Source: Pyrrhosoma nymphula (Eukaryota > Arthropoda > Insecta > Odonata > Coenagrionidae). From it: a DNA stretch of 64,000 nt. Location: assembly GCA_963573305.1 (NCBI GenBank), contig OY754335.1:52225985-52289984 (forward strand), given 5' to 3'. The position numbers and the translations under genes are program-made. Below the pieces are notes generated by a model. The model ran no database searches. It was not told the origin of the DNA and saw only the letters and a list, made by a program, of their open reading frames with translations. Shown piece after piece: positions 22,431-34,000 of the stretch. The number at the start of each line of letters is the position of its first letter. Position 1 is the first letter of the stretch.

Positions 22431-25075
22431 TCATTTTTCCTCCCTTTTACTCTTAACTCCCTTTCTTGTACGCAGGCATTCAATTATACAATATTTATTC
22501 CCTCCTCCTCTCATCATAGGTAGCCCACAGATATTGTCGAAAGTGTTTAAGGACGTTCAGTTGCATCAAGTAATAAGCTCTTTTTTTGGAATAGCAACCT
22601 GAACCATTTTAAATTTCTTTTTCTCGGCAATAACTCGCACTTAATACTACTTCATTCATTTATAAAGGGCAAACACTTAATATCGAGCGATGTAAACAGG
22701 TTGTTTAATAAAGTCGATAATTTCATTCATAAATTAATGTTACTGCGCGGCCAGTTCCGCAGTTCTTTGAATAACTTGTAGTACAACTCTTCTGGTTCCC
22801 AAATTCGTGTTTCAATTACAAATTTACCCTCTTCCTGAACATATGGAATTTAATTAGTAAGGCATATATTTATAAGCAAATAGTAACTGTACACAAAGTA
22901 TTGTATTTACAGACCCCATCTTGAGCGCATTTTGCGTAAAATAGAAATTTATACAAAATCACATGCCTACAAACCTAAATCTTGAATGGTTGAAATAATG
23001 TTTACTTTAAAAAAACATTTTGTGGTTTTTGGCATTCTGTACTGCAACCAATAAACAAATGTCAGCGCGATGCTCATTTTGTAGGTATTTTATTCTTTTC
23101 ATTTTCTTAGCTCCAAATCCCAGATCTGATCTAACATTTTCAGTAGAAACGCCAAAAACAAGTTTTCGGCATCCTTGGCCATTGTTTATTTCGGAAACAG
23201 GGAAAAATGGTTCGTTGATTTTTGTATAGTTTCAACTAAATCTTGTCTTTTTTGACCTGTATATAATTTTGTCTCGTGCGAATGTTACAATGATTTGACC
23301 ACGGTTTGTGAGATGTGATTCAGGGTGAATGATCTCCTTCGATCGTGGCAAAGAGACGTTCAATGGCAAAATGGCAAAGAAGTCACTCATTTTCCCAGAT
23401 GGATACTGGTCAATTTTGAAACATTACCATGAGAAATGCACTCCTTTACTTTTGCTATCTGAACTAGCCACTTGTGCCCAACGATTGGTAGCCCTATGAA
23501 TTATGCAGTTGTTTTTACCGAGTTTTTCCATAAAAAACATAACAACCATCATTGTATTTCCCCATTCTGAGGTTGGTTAATCATACTTCCAAGATTATCA
23601 TGAATATTTATTGGTGCTAGATGTTTGCGGCGAACACGACTTGGGGAGTAACATATTCTCGCCAAATGAGGGTAAATTCCATAGTATATCAAAATACTTT
23701 CACTTCGCGAAGTATCTGACTTGTTTACGGGGAATCTTTGAGATTCCTCCAATAGGCTCCTTGCATCGTCCTCCACACGTTGTCACCTCCACTAAGGAAG
23801 GGTTGGTTAGGAAAAGAAGGTAAAGGTGTTGAAAATGTCTCGGAGGGAAATAAATTGTGCTCTTGAGATAGCAGGAGAGTTTTCGGTGGGTCCCTTTCGT
23901 TTTCCCGATTCACCTTAACTTTTACTAACAGTTCATCTCTCACGGAATAACTTACAGTAAATGACAATGAGGCATAATAATAAAAGCCAGAGATGACCAA
24001 AATAGATAAAACTGCATTTACAAGTACCCAAGTAGGCGTCACCCTCTGTGGAGACTGGGATCCCAGTCAAGGTGAGTGATTTTTTCACCCTGAGTTCGTC
24101 ACATTCGTGTGTTACAATTTCACTTAAGGTCGCAGATAGAGAAAACATTTTACTTATTCAATAGAATATTGCAAGGGAAAATTTATGCGATTTGGAGAGA
24201 ATTTAGAAGAAACAAACAAACGGCAGAGTGAATCACCACACAAAACGTACTCGCTCAAGTGACGGATTGGGCGTAGGAGATATAGCAATGGCAATCTCCT
24301 TACCGGCTCTGTGGTCAGAAAGTTTATGAAACTATTAAAAATTATTTTGGGAGCATGTTGCATAAAATTTATTTATACTTTTTACAATTAAACTCATTCC
24401 CATGTAATGATGCATGATGATTGATGTGATGTACATCACAGTCACACATACCAACACCTGTCAACATAAAATAAAAATAGAGTTAAAATATACATCATTT
24501 GGCACTAACACGTCCCTCCGGCCTTTTACAGGCAAGAAGTTTTCGCAGCTCTATCAGTGAAAAACGTATCATGAGACCACTTCATATGAAATTCATTGGT
24601 GTTGAGAGGCATAGTTCTCATGCTCTGGAGTCTTATGTTTCATGTAATGCACATAAATCCCCAGCAAGCATTTGCTTGGCCATTTCAGCGTCTCCCTTGA
24701 ATTCATTCCATTCCCTCACTTAAGAGAGAGCTATGACATCAGAGAGAGGTTTACCAAACTCATCGCTCCAATCTTTCTGTCCGACCACATGACCCATCGA
24801 ATCAATGTCCATTTCGCTTTTTTGACGCATTCGTTGCACCCACTTGCACCTGCACACTTCCATGCGATCCCAAGTAAGGATCTGAAACGACACCAGCCAT
24901 AAAGAGGAGCAGGAATATGGAGAAGTAATTGGAAGAGGTAAAAGCAGAAAAGTGGTATATGCATCGACAGCGTCTTAACGTGTGGCTGTATTATTTTCGT
25001 AGCCATTAATGGTGCGTGGCGAGAAAGAAATTTCACGCTTATCTTTTTGGAAGTATACATCATATTCTATCGCTT
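22431..25075. other. AT-rich intergenic DNA, nothing recognised
   Basis: Frames of 70-105 codons occur (for example minus 24042-23725, plus 23020-23229) without motifs, signal sequences or splice context that would support a gene. Confidence 0.45.
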
Positions 25076-25076
25076 C

Positions 25077-25435
25077 GGTCAGTTCTAGAGATGTAGAGCG
25101 TGTTTAGTTCTAGGGTATGTGTGTTATTAAGGAAGGGCGGATTGAAACCGGCGTCGATCTAAATCTACTCTAGAGGAAAGATGCAAAGGGAAACACAGTT
25201 TAATGTCCAATCTGACGCACAAATTATTGCTTTTCTTTATGGCACCCAAGATTTCCACTGAAAATCACCCACTCCGCCACTACCAGGATTCGAACTCGAG
25301 ATGCAAATCAGGTAGTTACGTATTTCGATGTCCTTTGTGATAATCCTCTCTCTCTCTCATTACAAAAGTATATCTCTTATTTGTCACATCGGTCAGTTCC
25401 AGAGATGTAGTGCGAGGTTAGTCCTAGATATTTAG
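25077..25435. repeat. Direct repeat pair
   Basis: TCGGTCAGTTCTAGAGATGT near 25076 recurs with one change near 25391, each followed by a GCG and a TTAGTYCTAG block. The copies are 314 bp apart and may represent a duplicated repeat end. Confidence 0.45.
25235..25330 (-). mobile_element. SINE fragment, minus strand
   Basis: The reverse complement contains CTCGAGTTCGAATCCTGGTA (B-box-like) followed by a GTGGCGGAGTGGGTGATTTT stretch and TCAGTGGAAATCTTGGGTGC, matching the head-to-body junction of the family at 2585-2835. Confidence 0.45.
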
Positions 25436-25559
25436 TTGAGGAGATAGGACCCATCGGTAGATTTTATGCGCAACTCGCTCTGCCATTGTTTCCTTTTTCA
25501 TACGAACTCTCCCATTTTTCCGTTCGCATTACCATCCGCGCGTCAATTCTCTGAAATAT

Positions 25560-25990
25560 TATTTCCTCACCACATCCTTTAGGGGCGGAAGGGATAATGC
25601 ACAGATAAACATCGGTTGTGTCGAGTCGGTAACCACGGGGGTTGGGGGGAGAGGATCGATCGCATATGTTGGAGCTGTCTCGTGAAGAGGAGACAAGGGT
25701 GACTGAAATAAGAAGGGGGCGACGACGGGCGCTCGCGGAACTGAATGAGGGGTGGGTTTAAATGGGATATTTCATGGCAGGTACACACAACACCGCTCTT
25801 TTTTTACGACGAAAAAAAAAGATAAACTTGCGGCCTTCGTTCCACGGTCAGCTTTTCGACGCGTCCATTTGTCGTCCACCACCTCCTCCTCCTCTTCCCC
25901 ACAGCAAAGACTTTCGATCTTTTTCGTGTAATATTGCGAGGGTGGGGGGGAGAGAGCCAATTACTTTTACAGCCGGCGCCAAAGCCTAGA
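25560..25990. other. GC-rich purine/pyrimidine island
   Basis: Alternating G/A-rich and C/T-rich blocks with a poly-A run (25805-25820). Overlapping frames on both strands carry no domain. Confidence 0.4.
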
Positions 25991-26552
25991 GCCATTAAAT
26001 AAATAGAGGCGTCGCGTTGAACACGCCCCGCATTTTATTCCGCTTGTCAACGGAAATGAGCGGAGAAGAGTAACGTACACCATAGCAGCAGCTGGTTCCA
26101 TTTTGTGACGCTAATGCATATAAAGCTGGCGTGGGGTCATGGGAAAATGAGAAATATGCAAGGCAAATGAAATCGTTTATTTTAGAAACTAGTGATAACT
26201 GGAAATTTGGCTCATAAAAATGAGCTGCGTCAGTAAATCAACATCTACGTATCGAGTCGACTCAGGGGCGTGTGGCGAGGAAGTAAGGAGTAAGTAATGG
26301 GTTTAAAAATATCTGAGACTGGGAAGGGAATTGTGTAAGACAAAGGACATCAAGTGAGATAAGAGCAAAAATTTGAATCGATTTTTTTTCTTTGCAAAAT
26401 CTCTAATCTACCTTATCCTTTAAATATGTTGGCGTTATGTGGGTGTGTATTAAATAAATATGCAATTGGATTTGACGATATGATATTTTGCAGCCTTTCC
26501 AAGCCTCCTTGTGACAACCACAATTGTTTCTTCCAATGCAGCTCCTCCTTAT

Positions 26553-26600
26553 AACTCCTGCTAGCCCTGATTACCCAACTCCTGCTAGCCCTGATTACGC
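26553..26600 (+). repeat. 24-base unit repeated twice
   Basis: CTCCTGCTAGCCCTGATTAC occurs at a spacing of 24 bases, immediately upstream of a B-box-like GGTTCGAGTCC. Probably slippage in the head of a SINE. Confidence 0.6.
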
Positions 26601-26680
26601 TGGGATCGAAGGTTCGAGTCCAACATGCATCGGTTTTTCTCCACCCAGGGCCTGGGTGTTTCTCTCATATTCAAGCAAAT
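26577..26680 (+). mobile_element. SINE fragment, second SINE family
   Basis: B-box-like AAGGTTCGAGTCC at about 26610 is followed by TTTTTCTCCACCCAGGGCCT and GGGTGTTTCTC. The same tail type (CCAGGGCATAGGTGTTTGC) follows the tRNA-like head at 37840-37935 in the opposite orientation, so this is a second SINE family. Confidence 0.45.
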
Positions 26681-26889
26681 AAAATTTAAGTTTTGATGAG
26701 TTAGCGATACGCTTTGTTTTTATGGTAATTGTTAATGATTGCCGGAAGAAAGAACTCACTCAATCTTACTTGTTTGCTGATGTCTGTCCTAGAGGTTTAG
26801 AGTAAGTGTAAAATAATATAGCCATTTCGAACAGAAACTCGTGGGGTGCGAAAGATTAGGGAAATAGACAGCAGATGTCATTTTTGCCA

Positions 26890-27190
26890 GGATAGTTGGG
26901 TAAGGTGGTATAGCTAGGACTATTTGGAGTATGGTGGCAGGGTGGAGAGAAACACAGCGTCCTGGCTTCAGCAGTAGCTCAACATAGCCTAGCTTCAACC
27001 ACAGAGGGCAGAGGTCCACAGTTTTGCGTTTATTACGAATATCGGTGCTCTGTAACAGAAGCGCTCGCTACGAAGCACCTCTAGTAGTGATCGGAATTCC
27101 ATTTAAATGAAAAAACTCTCCGCCACTGCCGGGATCCAAATCCAGACCTACGAGATCAAAAGCCAGTTTTTCATTCACCATACTAATCGA
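26890..27190 (-). mobile_element. tRNA-derived SINE copy, minus strand
   Basis: On the minus strand: GGTCTGGATTTGGATCCCGG head (about 27150-27125), then AATGGAATTCCGATCACTAC, and the 3' portion with GACGCTGTGTTTCTCTCCAC near 26945-26965. The order matches the copy at 2585-2835. Confidence 0.5.
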
Positions 27191-28029
27191 ATTCCCATTT
27201 GATTACGATGACTCGGAAAATAACCATTTCAAAATCTCTTTAACGGTCTAAAAACAACACACCACTATAGTATTTTATGAATTGAATGCATTGACAGAAT
27301 GTAAAGGAAATCATTGTTGACTTCCATGACACACAACACTGACAAGCAAAATGAATATGACGTCACATTATGGAATAAAGTGTTTTAATAAGGTATACAC
27401 GTATATAGTAAAATAATAACTAATAGACCACCAGAAAGAAAATGAATGTGCAAGTCGTACAGCGACAATGCTTGAGGAGGCAACAGTTATCTTATAGCCT
27501 ACTTTAACACTACCTATAACAATTAGCACTCTGCTCCTCATCAGAATCGAAGGGCGCGATAGTGGTTCTCCATAACGCGTGTTCTCGCGTTATCCTTATT
27601 TTTCAATTGCGTTCATGAGATCGAATAAGATTGCTTAATTAATGAATGAAAAAAAAGCACTTGGTTATGGTTCCACAATTTATTTGAGATCGTAATTATT
27701 CAAATTTTTTCAGATGCTTTAAATCACTAGTTACTGATGGAGTGCAATCTTAGGACAGTCTCTGTGAGTATTTCCCTTCTAGATCGGTTAACATTTTGTG
27801 TAACGATAACGACAACGCGAAAAAAGGATCCCGTGATCCCACCACAGCATCGGAGAACATAAGGCTAAAATTAAATATATCTGATACTAAATTGGTATAC
27901 AAAGGGGATTTTTGTCATAAAAGACCACATTAATATTTTTTACAAATATTAAACTCGAGTACGTCAACGGCTGGAGGGTAGTAAACCCGAATAGGACGAA
28001 AACAAATCCATCATTAATCAACGCCACCT

Positions 28030-28770
28030 CAAGGTTTAATTTTCACGAACATCAAAATCCCTTCCCTCTCGAGCAATTGAACTCGACAAAGGGACAAACA
28101 AGGGAATGAAAGGAGCAACAGCGCCAGGGGTTTCACACTTCCCCACCCCTTGCCCTCCACTTCCCCTCTTCCCTTTCCCTTTTTCTTGACGAAAACGTTG
28201 GAAATCCTCCTTGAGAACGCCACTAACAAATCCTTTCTTAACAGCGAGAACGGGAATTAAATACGGGAGGCAGTAGAGAGAGATAGAAAGAGAGAGAGAG
28301 AGAAAATCAGAGAAAATCAGAAGGATTACGAGGAGGACCCTTGAGAAAACCTTTTGGCTATTACCCTTCCTCCTCTTTTTCTCGCCCACAACCCACTCCA
28401 CATCTCGTCTCCTCTTTCGCTCTCAAAATCTTTCTTCCTACCTCGCAAACGGGCAGCAGAAGGACAAGAGAAGGTGAAAGTGTTGGGATTTTTTTTAACC
28501 CTCCGTTCGCTCTTCATACCTCAAGCCGAGACGAAAAACCACCTCTTTAATCCCGCCCCCCTCTTTTTCTCCCTCTCAAAGCCGTGAGGAGATGAACTGG
28601 TGCGAGGGAGAGGGAAAGGGATAAGGACGAGGCTGAGGCCAGGGCTTGCAAAAGGGGCTCGCTCACGACGAGGTGAAAAGGAGAGTGGGAAATGAAGGAC
28701 GCTATCTTGAGGGTGAAAGGACAGAGGTGAAGGGTAAAGCTGGGCGATATTGCGACGCTTGTACACCACT
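28030..28770. other. Polypurine/polypyrimidine island with (GA)n
   Basis: C/T-rich blocks (28120-28190, 28365-28440, 28545-28580) alternate with G/A-rich blocks (28265-28330, 28590-28740), including a GA repeat at about 28274-28304. Frames of up to 121 codons overlap on both strands and are low-complexity. No gene is supported. Confidence 0.45.
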
Positions 28771-29159
28771 ATGTGGGAAGTTCGCTGTTAATCAAATTCG
28801 ATAGTTTGAGATATCGAAACTCTCCCCTACCTCGAGGTGGTATGCGAGGTACATTGCTGAGGGTGGAAGTACAGATGTGGAGGGTAGGCTTGAGTGATAA
28901 AGTGAAATGTGAAGCGATGTATTGCGCTGGTTATCAGGCGGCATCATATATGGAATTAGACATCTATGGAAGTGGCGAGTATGGCATTACCTTGCCACTT
29001 GAAATTCCACTACAATTTTCACCGGTGATAGGTTTTAGGAGGTCTATTTGCACAAGGTTGTCAAGAGCATCATCCCTATAAGTATTTACCAACTGCATGA
29101 CAGATCCGTGGACATTCCTGTCTATATTTTTGCAGACAGCTGGTACTCATTTTTGGCGT

Positions 29160-29550
29160 ATCCTTTTCTAAACTACTAATTTTTCCAGGAATACATTTCT
29201 TATAAACTCTTAGCAACTTGCAGCTCCCTTAATTCCACCCAAGATTTCTATTCCTCTCCTCCATGTACAAAGCTAATTTAAAATATTACTCTCTATCACA
29301 CCATTCAGCATGTTGGTAATCCTCAAATCTTTGTTCTAAACAATTGTACTGCCTTCTAATTCCTTTACAAGAGATTTCTTTCCTACCCAGCCATATACCT
29401 CACTTATATTCCTTTCCGTAAAATTATAATTTCCATCCTTCTCCAAGCCCAGGTTTCAATAACCTGCTGGCTGATCATATTCATCCTCCTTGTACGCAGT
29501 GGCCAAGTTTTTGAACCATACACACTACGCTCCATGTAAGGTTTTCACCT
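29160..29550 (-). pseudogene. Non-LTR retrotransposon ORF2 C-terminus, decayed
   Basis: The minus strand from about 29520 reads VYGSKTWPLRTRRMN and then ETWAWRRMEI, the YGSETW and WRRME motifs downstream of RT in arthropod LINEs. After an indel VYGWVG and KKSLVKELEG follow, and a further fragment RITNMLNGVIESNIL corresponds to the HILR...VIEG segment. It is the same broad family as the fragment at 56871-57457 but older, with several frameshifts and stops. RT core absent. Confidence 0.6.
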
Positions 29551-29959
29551 TATCTCTTCTTAATTTGGTGCATAAAATTTTCCTTTGTGTTTCACATCCG
29601 ATATGAATACAATAAGACAATCCATCCAATGTGATATATGAATTGGATCCAATGCAATAAGCGAAGGGTGAACGATTTTAATGCAAGGATTTTGTGATAA
29701 CGTGTGTGATGATGAAAAGTGTTGCAATGTGCCACTCAATTCGTTCCGTAAAATAAAGAGATGAAGTGGAACAAATGTGCCAATCTAGGCATTATTTATG
29801 TTCATTTTCAACTCATAAATATGAAAAATTAAACGTTAATGTGACTTCATTAAGGAGTGCAATGCCATTCTACAGATAATTTCATGTAATATGTGATACC
29901 ATTCGATTGGCGATACATCGTGTCTTTTCATCGTCTTCCATACTAGGCTAGAACGTCGC

Positions 29960-30220
29960 CTGTTCTTCTTCGCTAACACCTAGGATGTCCTTACATCGTC
30001 TTCTGGGTCTTCCTACTATTCATTTACCAATTTCTACGTTATCTCGAGCAGTATTTACATCTCTCTTGTTATCCATCCTACTTACATGTTCGTTCCGTTT
30101 ATTTTTATTCTTTTACACACCAAGTCAGCAAAATTTTCGATCCGACATGCTACTCTTGTCTGTCGCTTTTTTTGGCCGTTTATTTATCACGTCTTTTGTG
30201 ACGCGAAATTAACCTCGCAA
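29960..30220 (-). pseudogene. Possible non-LTR 3' fragment, very degraded
   Basis: The minus strand contains VGRPRRRCKDIL near 29985-30020, the RGRPRxRWxD-type motif close to the LINE C-terminus, preceded by short basic stretches with stop codons. The match is short and low-complexity, so the call is tentative. Confidence 0.3.
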
Positions 30221-30964
30221 AGCGGCACTGAAATTCGAATATTGCCAAGTCCCCTTAAAGGGACTACTATTGTGTTCCCCGTTTCTGATATCTCCACTGG
30301 AATATGAGAAACTTTCAAAGTGAAGGAGAAGACGAAAAGCAAATTAGAGCTGAAGGAGAAAATTCTTGGAATAACTGTCGCCTAAGTGGGAAAGATAAGT
30401 AACCCCACGCGAAACTAATGAAATTTAAGTCTACCACTGGCATTCATCTCGCTCCTTCTCCGCAAATACATTGCACCCTCACGATTAGGTGTAAATACCA
30501 TTTCACATGAAATAGTGCAAACACCTGTTTGAGTACATACCGTCGGTTCTACGATAATTCGCACTAACTTACGCAGGCAACAGAGTCCCAACCAAGTTCA
30601 TACAGTCTAAAGAGGAAGTTTTACTCCATTGGTGGCAACATACGCAAGAACATGAAATCCACTTTGCACGCTCCAAAGCGGGCTATATCACAGTTTGACG
30701 AGTATCAACAAGCCCTGTTTGCGAACATTCAACAATAGTACTGACGTGGACTTCCGGAGGAAATTCCAATGTCGTCGTACTGGCGTTATATCCTACCTCA
30801 TATAATACATGCCGTCATACTGGCATTTTTAACGGACAAGCAATGTAGAGTACAAGTTTGAAATTGCCACGAGGTAAGCTTAGTCAGATATTTACTGCCT
30901 CAAGGGAGTTAATTACCTTACCCTCGCCTGCTGCCTCTCATTGGGCTCTTTTGTATTATATGCA

Positions 30965-31085
30965 AACAGATAATAGCTTAGGGTCGTAACCCAGTGGTTT
31001 CAGAATTCATGTAAGGAGCACTAAGTCCCAGATTCAAATGAAAATGGAGCTCATTACATTTTAGCCCCATCTAAAATCCTTACAC
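30965..31085 (+). mobile_element. SINE fragment, plus strand
   Basis: CGTAACCCAGTGGTTTCAG and CAGATTCAAATGAAAATGG resemble decayed A- and B-box segments at about 35-base spacing, followed by a body with CACTGCG. Weak. Confidence 0.3.
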
Positions 31086-31089
31086 TGCG

Positions 31090-34000
31090 TTTACCTAAAT
31101 TCTACAACTTTCAAGGTAATCACAGGTTTCTCGGGAAAATAAAGTGCCATCATTTGACTGAATGCTTATTGCTTCAGTAAAAGATAAGCCATATCTCGCA
31201 TGTCAAACCGATCTTAGGCTTATCAGAGAGTGTGGTCAAATAGGAAAGAAAAAATCTTTATGTTGGTAAAGAAAGTTATCCTCGCCGTTTCTCGCAGTGC
31301 TTAGGTGCCTTCGCAGATAAATATTATAGTGATAGCAAATTTTGGTTACGGTTGCCAGCGCGAATCGTGAGAGAAGCCATAAAAACCCTTAGGTAGAACT
31401 CTAGCACCTTTCTTATCATTTATATTATATAATAATGTCCGTGGTTGTCCCATACATAGTCTCAGAATCACAAATGAGGAATATCGTTGCTGAACAAGTG
31501 GCTTCATCCTTAAGTGGCAGCAAATTTTGATCCCCTCAATAGGACAGCCGCAAGGGTTTACACTTATCAGTCGATTGAAGCACTGGAGGGAGACCAAAGA
31601 GGAAACGGATTGAGTGAAGCAGGCATTAAGATACTCAATCTCTCAATGCGTCTATTCGAACTAAGAAGAAATTCTAAGTTTCGCTAAGAGACCCAGCGGT
31701 GGTTTTAAGCCACTGGAGCTCTTTTAACAGTCTCCAACTTAGTGTTACGCCGGTCGCTTGATTTAGGTAAGGTGGATACTCCAAAGGTCTAAGAAAATAG
31801 CCAAATATTAACAAAATTAGTAAAAAAAACTGTTTAATTTGAGCATTGACCGTTGGCTACCCAAATACGATATTATCACGTTGTATGAGAGAGCTATTGA
31901 ATAATATACGTATTCTGTTACTTGGTGTGTAGTTCAATTAAATGTATCCCCAATTAATCCAGTCGGTAATTGAAGTTGTGAAGTGACGGATGAGGCAAAT
32001 GTAGTTCTTGATCCGTTTTTGTTACAAATGATGTTTTAGCAAAAGCCTGCAAATACTTATCGGGAGCCAAATTTCACTAGCATTCCTTGGTCAATCAAAC
32101 AATATATTGACAATCTAAGTATATTACCAGCTCTCAAAACTTTAGAGATTTTTTTAATGCACCCAGTTGATGGGAACAAAGGTTAAATTTCAAGATATAC
32201 GGATGTCAAACCTTTTTAGCTTTCTCTTAAAATCTCTCCTTTAGTTCCCATCAAGTTCTTTCAAGGGACGATACTCTACCAAATGCACCCTTTTCATTCC
32301 CTTCCTACAGCGCAAGCTTCAGACACAATTGAAGTAAAGGAGAGAAAGGCAATTGAGGAAAGTAATTGCAACGATGTATTTAGAGCGCAAAGTGCGGAGA
32401 GGTAATGAGATGAAACGGTAGCATCCGCGCTTAGTAGTGAGCAAAGTTGTTAAAACTAAGTTTTGTAACTCAAACTGCATGACCTTTCAAAAAGCACTTT
32501 AAGTGATCAAGTAGAGCCCATTAAAATTTACATGAATTGCTCGCACCCATAATGTGACGAATATGTATATTTTATGATACATTAATTTTAAAGTGCCGAA
32601 TTTTACTAATTCAAAATTATTTAAAAGCCTTGTACATCACACAAAAATGTCATTGCCTTTTTGTGGTTCCCAAAGTTGCTCTTGCATTCCATTAGCTCAA
32701 CCTGTATCAAAAAATAAATGGATTTAATTTTACTAAAAAATAGCGATAAAGATCCGACATTTCAAAGCCCTAAAAGGTTAAACTGTTAGCAGTAAAATAT
32801 TAACTCAAAATATTGCTTTTAAACCTTATAGATACAAACATACCAAAGAGTTTAGATCGAAGATGAATTACCAATCCCGTTTAGATTGAGTTTTTTCTGA
32901 TACACACGGTACAAATTTAGTGTTATATAAATCAGCCATTAAAAATATTGCAAACTTGATTTCTGATTGCTAATGATTGTGTTCACAAAACACCAAAAGT
33001 GATTTTTGGAAAGATAAATATATACATAATAATACCTCCAATTGATATCAAAATCTGGTATGTGTAGAGCCAATTTCAGTGATAAGGAGCAGGGGATAGC
33101 CCATATGGTCATTGTGGGTTTTAGCAACATATCCGAAGACAGTGGACAGTTCAGATTTAAAAAATTCTGGACTAACTCAAGGCTATTCAAATATTTATTA
33201 GGACAATAAGAGGGCTAAATTTTTACTCGTGCTTAGAGAATAAGAGTAAGACATCATCAACCAGGAGGTCTAAGGGATGTAGTCAACATTTAATTGAAAA
33301 GACATATTCATCTACAAATTTTCGTCTATGTTCTAATTCCCTTCATGTGTTTATGTCTAAGCCTTCACTGTAGGTAATACGGGAGAATATATGATTTTAC
33401 ACGCTATATACAGTTACAATAAGACGACTTCGTAACATATCACTTATATCTTTCGCATCTTCAGGGAGGAAAATAAAAGTGCAGCATGCTAAAAAAGACA
33501 CCGTAACGTCTAAAATTCAATAATTAGATACGCTGGCCTTAGAATTTAGGCGTACCTACTCTATTGCTTGGTGACTGAAATCTAAGTTGCATTTAACTCT
33601 ATTGAAGTTGCGACTAGGGTGACGGCAAACGGAAACAGAAGAGTCACGGACGCAAATGTGAGGCTTAGTTCGGAGGCGTATGAAATAACAGAGATCGCAG
33701 AGAGAAGTTTCATGGCGGTACCCATAAATTTATATCTCCCGTCCCGTTGTCGGGCCCTGGGTCTACTGAACTTTTTTTCTCTCTCTCGCTCCCACGAAAG
33801 CGATCTTCTGAAGAAACTTCACATTGTGTGAGTGTAGGACAGAGGAGTCATTCAGGAAGAGCATGGGGGAATAAATTTAAAAAAAAGAGAATAGCGGTTC
33901 GCGAATTTAGATGGCAAAGCACGGAGGAGGCGGCGAAAATTCACTTCCTCCGCGCGCGCTTTCGACGCCATTTCCTTCTCCGGACCGAACCTTGTCCTCC

